In this document: positions 55,983 through 64,000 of the stretch, piece by piece
How positions within the stretch are numbered: position 1 is the first letter of the stretch
Layout of the letters: every line of letters starts with the position of its first letter
Source: Isoetes taiwanensis
Taxonomy: Eukaryota; Streptophyta; Lycopodiopsida; Isoetales; Isoetaceae
Length of the DNA: 64,000 nucleotides
Assembly: GCA_021234155.1 (NCBI GenBank)
Contig: JAJEKV010000017.1
Coordinates: forward strand, 12,531,525-12,595,524
Direction of reading: 5' to 3'
Program-made: the position numbers and the translations under genes
The notes under the pieces: model-generated
Told to the model about the DNA's origin: nothing
The model's database searches: none
The model's input: the letters and a program-made list of their open reading frames with translations, nothing else

Positions 55983-56697
55983 TTATCCGCTAGACTCTTC
56001 GGCGATTGCGTCGCGGCCAATAAGTAACCCCCGAACTTCTTCCACCAAGGCCTGCATTTCTAAAAGGAGTTGTTGAGAGACCTCCACTTTAGAAACAGGA
56101 TTATGCCACGTGTCTGGAGTAAGACATTGATAGCCATAATTTATCATGAAGGGAGACATTCTAGAAGACTCCTGCTTTGTACTGTTGTAGGCGAATTCTA
56201 CCAAGTAAATATAATCCGCCCATTGTGACTGTTTACTCCATACATAGCTTCTTAGCATATCTTCGATAATACGATTGACACGTTCTGTTTGACCATCTGT
56301 CTGAGGATGGTAGGCTGTACTCATGGCAAGCTTGGTCTGGATGGTGGCGAAGAAATCCTTCCAGAATGCACTGACAAACTTAGGATCCCTATCCGATACA
56401 ATTACTCTCGGCATCCCGTGCAACCTGAAAATTTCCTTTGCAAAGAGCAAGGCGATTGTCGAAGCGGTGTCCGTGGTGCGACATGTCGGGGAAGTGAGCC
56501 ATCTTTGATAATTTGTCGACCACGAACATTAAGGCATCATACCCACGAGAGCGTGGAAGCCCCACAATGAAATCCATGGTTATGACTTCCCACTTGGCGT
56601 TGGGCACATCCAAAGGTTGCAACTCCCGGGAACTCTTAATTGCTCGGCCTTGGTTTCGACAAACAAAACCCGATAATCGCTTTGATGTACCTAGCAA
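55983..56697 (-). pseudogene. D integrase core
   Basis: Two overlapping frames give MDFIVGLPRSRGYDALMFVV (first Asp), then FRLHGMPRVIVSDRDPKF (second Asp), STAYHPQTDGQTERVNRIIE (catalytic Glu) and WADYIYLVEFAYNS. The frame changes near 56420. All three catalytic residues are still visible. Confidence 0.88.
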
Positions 56698-56772
56698 TAT
56701 CCTTCTTCATGGAAGGCCAAAAATAGGCTGGGCGGATCTTAAAGTAAGTTTTCATAAAACCCGCATGTCCTG

Positions 56773-57300
56773 CTATAGGGCTGTTGTGTGTATCATGGAG
56801 AATCGGCTTTTCGCACCCACGAAGTCATTTGGAACACACAACTTATCTTTGTAATATAATAAATTGCCCTCCTTCTTATATGAACGGAATGCTTCACGTT
56901 CTCTATCGGTACGGGCTTCCTTACCCAAACTTTCCCAAATATTACAGAATTCGGGATCTGTGGCCAAGGTCAGTTCTATTTGCTTCCCAAACTCGCTGGT
57001 GAGTGTGGAAATGGCATTACAATGGGTGCGGGTTATGAAGGGATGACGTGACAAAGCATCCGCAACCACATTGTGCTTCCCTGGTTTATATACAATCTCG
57101 AAGTCATATTCCTCGAGGAATTCCATCCATCTGCGTGGACGTAGATTCAGATTTGGCTGGGTGGATAAATAGCGGAGACTCTGATGATCCGTATCCGGCT
57201 GAAATCTTCTACCAAGAAGGTAGTGTCTCCAAATCAATCTGAGAGCACGAACAAACAACCGGCAACTCCCGGTCATGGGTAGGATATCGCTGCTCTGCAT
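56773..57300 (-). pseudogene. D RNase H and spacer
   Basis: The block HYLLGRRFQPDTDHQSLRYL, followed by RRWMEFLEEYDFEIVYKPGK and HNVVADALSRHP, is the typical end of a Gypsy RNase H. The H2C2 integrase zinc finger should follow at about 56640-56770. There I can read only pieces in shifted frames. Confidence 0.82.
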
Positions 57301-57365
57301 CGTTCATCTTCTTTGAATCGTAAGCAACAACTCTCCCTCCTCGCATTAGAACTCCACCAAGGTAG

Positions 57366-58563
57366 CTATCTTACTAGCGTCGGTGGCTCTTGATTATCCT
57401 TTTCGGGATCGGGCAAGGTAAGGACCGGTGCGGATGTTAAGGCATCCTTGAGCTTAAAGCCGACTTGGACTTTTGTTTTCCAATGTTCCATCCAATCCTT
57501 TACTTTCTCATGCCTTGTGAGATTAGTAAGAGGTGCGGCAATTGTGGCAAAATCCTTAACAAATTTCGATATAATATCCTGCGAGTCCCAAGAAACTTTG
57601 GACCTCTGAAACATTAGGCTGGAATGGGCCAATCCTTTATTTGCTTCTATCTTAGGCGGGTCTGTAGCAATTCCTTCTGGCTGAGATAATATGCCCCAAA
57701 TAGTCTACCCTCGAGTGGCGAACTTGCATTTAGAGAACTTGGCAAAGAGTCGATGGCCTTAGCTTTTGCAAAGCTAATCGAAGATGTTGTTCATGTTGTT
57801 GCAAGGTTGTACTATAGATGAGAATGTCATCAAAGAAAATGACAACAAAGTTATCCAAGTATTGGCGGAAGATGTCATTCATCAACCGCATAAACGTTGC
57901 AGGGGCGTTGGTCAATCCAAAAGGCATGACGGTGAACTCATAATGCCCATATCTGGTACGAAAAGCAGACTTATGGATGTCCTCTTCCTTAATCCTTATC
58001 TGATGGTACCCGGAGCGCAAATCAATCTTTGAGAAATATTTTGCTCCTTGTAACTGGTCCATAAGATCATCTGCCCTAGGCAAAGCATAGCGATTCTTGA
58101 TGGTATGCTTATTGAGTTGCCTATAATCAATACACATCCTTAAGGAGCCATCTTTCTTCTTGACAAAAAGGATAGGAGCGCCAAATGGTGAAACACTGGG
58201 CCGAATAAACCCCAGATTCAGTAACTCTTGTAGCTGTTTCTTAAGCTCTGCTAACTCCGGAGGACTCATTCGGTACGGGGCTTTGCTGGTAGGCTTAGTA
58301 CCTGGTTCAAGAGTTATCTCACATTCCACCCCTCTGAAAGGAGGAAGCTTGTGGATCTCATCTGGAAAAAGATCGCTAAATTCTCGAAGAAGGGTAGCAA
58401 TGTCCGATGGTAAGGCGTCGATTACTTGCTGCTGTTTGGAGTCCGACTCAATGGAAGCAAGTTTAATGAGGCAAAGGAGTTCATTCCTGCGTATAGCTTT
58501 TCCTAGTCGCTTTATTGACATTGATTTGCATGGCGAGTGTAATGAATCACCTTTTATCGTCAC
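57366..58563 (-). pseudogene. D reverse transcriptase
   Basis: From 58563 the frame shows [88 protein letters not shown] and the catalytic box [11 protein letters not shown]. The box has F-F-D-D where Y/F-V/I/L-D-D is usual. A frameshift near 57770 ends the ORF. The thumb and connection region continues at 57632-57366 (FVKDFATIAAPLTNLTR, GFKLKDALTSAPVLTLPDPE). Confidence 0.92.
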
Positions 58564-58569
58564 ACGCGT

Positions 58570-58880
58570 GCTCCATTAGCGGCGTTGAAGGTGACCTCCC
58601 CTTTCTCCACGCCTATGTGGGCCCCCGGCGACGCTAAAAACTCCATTCCCACAATAAGATCATATTTGCCAATGTCCATTAATTCGCACCCAAGGCAACC
58701 GGTGCACCCTGCAACCGTGATTTAAAAGGTTAATCTGCGACCATGAGTGTGTCCGATCTTACCGCTAGCTAATGTGGTAGCTTAGGTCGGGATGTCAACG
58801 TTTCTAGGCTGCGATGCACAGGCCATTCTAGGAGAAGCAAAATTATCGCGTACTACGCGTGTCCATCAAAATTATGAAGG
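58570..58880 (-). pseudogene. D aspartic protease
   Basis: DGKPFIILMDTRSTRN (around 58845-58885) is the retropepsin active-site loop with D-T-R-S in place of D-T-G-S. The C-terminal YDLIVGMEFLASPGAHIGVE lies at about 58600-58660. Stops and frame changes lie in between. The Gly-to-Arg change alone should abolish activity. Confidence 0.75.
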
Positions 58881-59049
58881 GCTTACCGTCTACTTGGCCT
58901 ATTGTAGAAATAACGTAAGGTTGACTTTCAAGCGTTACTGTTTCTATAGCGGCAAGAATATGAGACGCACCATGAATGTACTCGGGAGCCTCGTCCTCCG
59001 CAGCAAGATTGGACTCCAAATCTTCCCAATCCAGGTCGGCCATGGCCAG

Positions 59050-59826
59050 TTGAGCAGTCTGCGTGACGTACGGACAATTCTGCATGAAGTGTCCAGGCCT
59101 CATGCACCGGTAGCATGCCTTATCCCTGGGCTGTTCTCGCCTCTTTAGGAATGGATGTAAGAGGCCCGAACTTCCTTACCAAAGATTGTTACGCTTATCC
59201 GGCGTGCTAAAGGCGACTTTCTTCTCCCTCGGGCGGCCATAAGAATTGTCTTTGAGAGGGGCCGGACTTGGCGAACGGGGTTTGTAAGGTGTGGACGGCC
59301 GTGGCTGCGAGTAAGGAGCAGGTCGCGGATACTGGTTCTTTGGCGTGTCTTCCTCAAGGCTTAATGCCTTAGCTTCCGCCTCTGCTACTGATTTTGGGTC
59401 TATGGCCTTGACCATACGTTTAATGGATGGGGCCAACCCTTCAATGTAGCCCTCTACTGCCCTTTTCTCATTCAGTCCTGGTACATACAACCTCAAACGC
59501 ATGAATTCGTCAGTGTAGGCCTGCACTGACATGCCCTTCTGTTCCAACCTGTAGAAGGTCTGAATCTGTTGGCATTTGTGTGCACGAGGCACGTAATGCG
59601 ATTTAAAAGCCTTAGCGAACTTCTTGAACTTGCATCTGCTCCTGTCCAGGTGCTTAGCTCTGGCGTAACCCTTCCACCAAATACGGGCAGCTCCGGTAAG
59701 GTTCGTGGTGGCGACCTTCCCTGTATCTTTCTCTGTCATTCCATAGGACTTCCCGAATTCCTTCATTTCGTCCAACCAAGATTCCGCATTCAAGCCTCCT
59801 CTGGATTTCCCATCAAACTGAGCCAA
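59050..59826 (-). pseudogene. D gag with zinc knuckle
   Basis: The frame reads AESWLDEMKEFGKSYGMTEK, AARIWWKGYARAKHLDRSRC, a core RLEQKGMSVQAYTDEFMRLR and GYIEGLAPSIKRMV, then a Pro/Ser-rich linker. After a frameshift near 59170 it shows CYRCMRPGHFMQNCPY, a CCHC zinc knuckle (about 59070-59118). This is a standard chromovirus gag, related to the truncated copy at 26777-27442. Confidence 0.88.
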
Positions 59827-60019
59827 CTTCCGGTTTTTCCATATACTAGTGATGGCTGTATCAACGGTTTTTCGGTACTCCTTATCCTTACGCCTTGAAT
59901 GGTCATTGTCTGATAGCGAGGATCCGGAAGAACCCGAAGTGGTTGAATGTGAGGAAGCGGCGCTATCCTTAGAGGAACTTCGATGACGCTTAGTATGAGT
60001 CCTCCTTTGTACAGTGCAG

Positions 60020-60950
60020 GGGCTAGCTCGGGAGGAGATGGTGTTGTGTGCGTGGACTCAATGGTCGTGGAGGTAATTCCGGTCCGTCCCTCGAGTATGT
60101 GGCGGTGGGATTGGTATGCAACACATAAGCCCGTAACTCACCGAGTTGCCTTTTCATTAACATCAATTCTGTTGCTCAGGTGAGCCTCGCTTGGGGTTGG
60201 AGGGTGTTGCCAAAAGCGCATTACGTGCCTATAGGAAGCATTCATGAATATATAAGCGATTTACATTAATGTAAAATCCTTTTTAAGTTAATCGAGACAA
60301 AAGTATATACAAACGAAAAACAATATTTGTATTTCATTCAAGTTGAGTACAACAACGGGTTGATTGATACATGGATTGAGACAAAAGTGGGTATGATACA
60401 ATGGAAATTTTTAAAGTTCTACTTGCACACAGCGTCACCACAACAACGAAAACATAACGGAAGAGACCAAGCCTAGGGGTTGGCGAAGAGGTCTGAGGAT
60501 CGGCAGTAGCGTACTCTCCGTCTGTTTTCGGACGAAGTTTATAAGCGTGCCCAGTGCTTGGACAATGATTGCTTGGTACTCCCATGTTGGGCTGATAATC
60601 GAGAAGGTTAAAGAGCCTTCGCGATCGCATAAAAGAGTTGCCAAAGATGGTCGTTGGCGCCCTCGAAGGCTTCGTGCTGGTCATATTCCAAGAGTCCTGT
60701 GTACCACGGGGTCATCTTCGATCCTCGGCTTCGATCCCCGAGGATGTTAACTATCTCCAGCCCTTTGTCGTGGTCGAGAGTTCCCCTGGTGGCGGTGGTT
60801 CGGTTTCATAGCCTTCCTCCCACTGGATATTCACCATATCTCGGCCATAGTCCCGTGCCGGCGGCCCGGATCGCCCCTCCTAACCATATCGGTGATTCTC
60901 TCCTCATATTCCCAAATGGTTTCCTCTGCAACATAGTTGGAATAAATAGA
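60020..60950 (-). pseudogene. Pre-gag module of element family D, gag-proximal part
   Basis: Upstream of gag, LMLMKRQLGELRAYVLHTNP (about 60110-60170) matches LTIMKRQLTELQAYVLHINP in the 27-kb copy. After an AT-rich gap of about 150 bp (intron-like, also present in the 27-kb copy), the block SPTWEYQAIIVQALGTLINF (about 60530-60600) matches EFQYVIIQAWARYKMV there. A further block from an acceptor-like TTGCAG at about 60930 reads ETIWEYEERITDMVRRGDPG. I recognise no domain. Stops and frameshifts are frequent. Confidence 0.5.
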
Positions 60951-61159
60951 GAACATTTTGTAATTCCATTATATTCTAAAGTTTTAATACTTTTGAAGAG
61001 GATGTCATAAAAAAAACACACAATTCAATAATACTCCTCAAGAGAACTTTGTATTTAATAAGTAAATAAGGTACACCATTTGTCAATATGGTCCATTCAA
61101 TTGCCAATCGAAAATCCCGAAAAACTACACATATATAAATATATAAGAAAAACTAGCAA

Positions 61160-61274
<115 letters not shown>

Positions 61275-61289
61275 TTTTCATAGCAAAAT

Positions 61290-62700
61290 TATACTAGGAA
61301 CTAGGCCCCCCCTCCCCATCCTTAGCCCTAGGAGGTGGTGGAGGCTGATTCGGTGTCGCACAGAGTAACCCGGGGGTCTCTGTGGCGGCCATGAATGATG
61401 CAACCTCTGGTGGATAGGCAACGGCCAATGGGGCTGCCGTGAGGAGCTTCATGTCCATCCAAGGCGCAATGTCCTGACCCAAGGCCGTCAAGGCAAGATC
61501 CCGTCGTAACAGTACATACGTAAACGTACGATAGGGAAGCTTCTTGTGGCGGCCGGTGTAGAGAGTGCACCTTAGGGCCCACCATGAGGCTTCACCTGCG
61601 CCCTAGATCTCGGGCTATGAAGAGGACTTGTCCATGTCTAAGGCCGACAAAAAGAAAAATTTGGTAAGGTGGTTACCCGGCACTTTCCCTGCGGGTCCTC
61701 GATGTCGCCACTTCCTTATCCAAGTCCATGGGGACTTCTTCCTCCTTGAGCTCCCGTTGCTCCTCCTTCTTGTGCTAGGGGTTATGGTATAAATCTTCAC
61801 CCTCATCATCCGAAGTCCGGAGGGACCTCAACCATATTAATGTTTGGGGCGTGAGGTCCCATAGCCGCGGAAGGCAAGGCATCAGTGCGGAGTTCTTGGC
61901 CGGTTCCTGCATCACAAGTCGCTAAGACGTAATAGAGTCTCCGCCGGCTCTAGGGTCTCCCCGACGGAACCGGGCGGTGGTGCACCTCCCGGGAGGAAGC
62001 TTCGGTAGAAGTGAAGTCGATGAAATCATCCATACAATACTCCAAGCTCGTAAAGTACATGGTCTTTGCGCTAAGTGCCGAAATCCGCCACCACGTGATA
62101 CGCCCGGATAATATCATCCAAGAGAAGGTATTCACCCCTCGGTGATAAATAATCGGAAGGCCGTCTAACCCCGACAAGCCTATAGATTGGTCACGGGCGC
62201 GGTGTAGCTCCTCTCGCTAGCTCTTTCCAACGGGCAAAGTCGCCCATTCCTATATGCTCGTCATCCCCCTCCTCGGAGGATTCTGGTAGCTTGCCCTTCT
62301 CTGCCGGCAAGATTTCATCCTCAACGTATTGGTCCATGAGGATGGCTAGAGCGAAAGTAGCTTCCAGATACTGCTGCCCCTGATGCTGGACCACTGGTAG
62401 GTGTTTACCCCATCGGAGTTTCCCCTTCAAGACGTCATAAGCATGTGTGTCCCCACCTAGCATCTGCCGAACTATCTCCCGCTCCAAATACAAGTGGGGA
62501 GGATCCCCCAGAGGAATACAATGAGGAAGCATTTCCTCCATGTAAAGTCAAGGAATCCGGCGTGGTCCCATGCCGCTTACATATTGGCAAGGAGAGCTAT
62601 CGTTGGCATAGCAAAGGCCGCAGCAGGTCGAAGGGAACACTGTGAATCCCATTTCTCTCCATCAAGGTACCAGGCGACAAGGTCGTGGCGGCGCCATGGC
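61290..62700 (-). pseudogene. Pre-gag module, upstream part, unknown
   Basis: On the minus strand open blocks occur in several frames: HDLVAWYLDGEKWDSQ (about 62640-62690), PHLYLEREIVRQMLGG with YLEATFALAILMDQYVEDEI (62191-62541), YLSPRGEYLLLDDIIRAYHV, and YTGRHKKLPYRTFTYVLLRR with MDMKLLTAAPLAVAYPPEVA (61294-61560). The region is GC-rich compared with its surroundings and looks like former coding sequence with indels. I cannot name the family. It could be an N-terminal extension of gag, a separate ORF of the element, or a captured host gene. Confidence 0.4.
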
Positions 62701-62806
62701 TAGAAGGGAAGGAGAGAGGAAAAGAAGCGTTTAAAATAACCTTACAGTCCCCTTTTAAACCCTTTTATTAAAGCTGACGTCAGCATTTTATTTTAAATTT
62801 AACATA

Positions 62807-62882
62807 AAAAAAAAAAAACATTAAACTTTTAATTCAAAATAAAAGCCTCTTTATTAATTATCACAAAAAAAAAAAAAAAAAA
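62807..62882. repeat. A-rich tracts next to the H3-like copy
   Basis: Runs of 12 and 18 A lie 30-100 bp beyond the H3 stop, on the plus strand. On the H3 strand these are T runs, so they are not a poly(A) tail of an H3 retrocopy. Confidence 0.7.
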
Positions 62883-62912
62883 TATGTACAAATGCGGATC
62901 CCCGCAAGTAGG

Positions 62913-63242
62913 CTAAGGTTGCCCCCCCCGTATCCTACGGGCGAGGGCTAAATCCTTAGGCATTATGGTGACCCTCTTTGCGTGGATAGCGCAAGGTTGG
63001 CATCACCAAAAGTGCTACCAAGTAGGCTTCGCCAAAATTCTTGGGCGCCAAAATTGCAAAGGTGCGGAAACGGAGATCGGTCTTAAATTGTCGTGCGATC
63101 TCCGTACCGACCTCTCGAAAAAGGTAGCTTCCTCCGGAAGGTCCGTGGACTTCTGAAATTTGCGGATCTCCCGCAATGCCATGGTACCGGGTCGGAACCG
63201 ATGAGGCTTCCGCTGTGCCCCAGGCCCCGACGATGTTGGCAC
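62913..63242 (-). pseudogene. Histone H3-like pseudogene
   Basis: The frame from 63242 gives [20 protein letters not shown] and FQKSTDL, the H3 alpha-N helix region. After a frameshift near 63115 it reads [12 protein letters not shown], then EAYLVAL, GDANL and, after one more lost base near 62995, AIHAKRVTIMPKDLALARRI, RG and a stop at 62913. The histone-fold order alpha1, loop 1, alpha2, loop 2, alpha3 is complete. Two or three single-base indels make it non-functional. KSTDL (not KSTEL) and an unrecognisable N-terminal tail recall centromeric H3 variants, but loop 1 has the ordinary H3 length. I leave open which H3 type it came from. Confidence 0.82.
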
Positions 63243-64000
63243 CGTCTTAGCCCGACAACCGTGGGGAGTTATCCACTTTCGGCTGCCGCCTCGGTCGGGC
63301 TGGTCTTCTTCCCAAAAGCCCCGGCGGTCCTTAACTTATCCTTGTATTGACCGGCCTTATGGCGACTCCCTTCCTCCCGAGCTTAACGGTTGGATCGCGT
63401 CGGTTTTGGGTTCGAAGCCACTCCCGGATGCACCTCCCCTGTTGGTCCCTGATCTTGTCGGTCCCCGCTCATCTTGCTCCAACTTCTCGCTCTTCCCGAG
63501 CTTTCCTTAGGTCTTCTTGGATCGAGCAAAAAGGCGGGCTGCGCACCGGCGATTAAGTTCGGCGTGGTACCGTTGTGGCCGCTGAACCCATATCTATCGA
63601 ATAGTTGTCGGATAGTCTATCTTTGATGTCGATTTCTCCCCATACAAAGCTGTTGGAACCCTCATGCCCGGTGGTATGGGGGAACCTCAATAATTCTCGC
63701 CATCAATGGCGGCAAAGCCCCCAGAATCCGGGTACTCCCTACCCGGGCTCTGGTCACCGGGCCAATCAATCCTCCCGGTGGTCGCCCCTCCCCGGCAAAA
63801 CCCCCTAATACGGTCGGGCCTCCGTCGACATCTTCCTCCTCCCATGGCCTTCACGTTCGGGAGGATAAAATTTGATGAGCATCATTACCATATCAGGTTG
63901 CTCAACAAGGGTATACTGAGTGGCGTAGGTTCAAATTCCAGTGGATGAGGAATGGCTCTGAGAAGTGATAGACAGGATATGGAATCCTATCGTTGTTCTC
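63243..64000. other. GC-rich end of window, no gene assigned
   Basis: On the minus strand an in-frame stretch from about 63474 (MSGDRQDQGPTGEVHPGVAS) lies upstream of the H3-like fold, and another open block ([20 protein letters not shown]) sits closer. Together they could be the remains of a long, divergent N-terminal tail. Plus-strand frames of 67-85 codons here show no known motif. No LTR edge of element D was found. Confidence 0.35.

Noticed and set aside
62807-62882. Poly(A) tail of a processed H3 retrocopy
   Set aside because: The A runs are on the strand opposite to the H3 coding sense.
63900-63948. tRNA-like B box GGTTCAAATTCC near the window end
   Set aside because: No A box or cloverleaf at the right spacing.

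Overview
This window looks like intergenic and intronic nuclear DNA from a land plant, probably a seed plant with a large, repeat-rich genome. The evidence is host genes with plant-type introns and plant-specific families (a PMT pectin-type methyltransferase, an importin alpha-9 type gene, CYP71-clan P450 sequence). There are also many typical plant mobile elements: Copia, chromovirus-type Gypsy, L1-type LINE, TRIM/SMART, hAT, Tourist and CACTA derivatives. A gymnosperm would fit the element density and mixed decay, but the sequence alone does not settle the species.

Layout. 1-3876 is the 3' part of a decayed Copia element (+) carrying a 333-bp SINE-like insertion. 4305-8308 is the C-terminal half of an importin alpha-9-like gene (+). 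Its 2.7-kb intron holds an antisense TRIM-like element at 5368-6609. 9318-10342 is a hAT element with a perfect 8-bp target duplication. 10.4-14.8 kb holds no recognisable gene. 14.9-23.7 kb is a run of short, broken exons from unrelated host genes: P450, SPT6, GPN2/QQT1, a CRLK-like kinase, a PYROXD2-like oxidoreductase and solanesyl-diphosphate synthase. 26.8-27.7 kb is a truncated Gypsy gag. 29665-29998 is a complete 334-bp SMART-type LTR element.

32190-34884 (-) is the only complete host gene: a seven-exon PMT-family methyltransferase whose exons join to a 691-codon frame. Behind its 5' end lie a Tourist-like composite (35457-36204) and a tandem repeat rich in CATGCATG palindromes (37.5-38.1 kb).

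39-64 kb is a nested retrotransposon stack, almost all antisense. It contains a truncated Gypsy (A) and a long LTR (E) split by an L1 LINE that also carries a CACTA MITE. Next come the integrase-chromodomain end of a chromovirus (C) and, inserted into C, a larger chromovirus (D) with its 3' LTR, pol and gag. Upstream of D gag is an unidentified, apparently intron-bearing module, part of which is shared with the gag fragment at 27 kb. A frameshifted histone H3-like pseudogene lies at 62913-63242.

No tRNA, rRNA, CRISPR or bacterial-type feature was found. The genes do not form a pathway. The biology here is host exons stretched apart by mobile DNA, exon capture, and layered insertion. The most noteworthy items are the multi-gene exon cluster, the H3-like copy beside the chromovirus, the conserved pre-gag module, the complete SMART element, and the LINE with a repeat-filled inter-ORF spacer.
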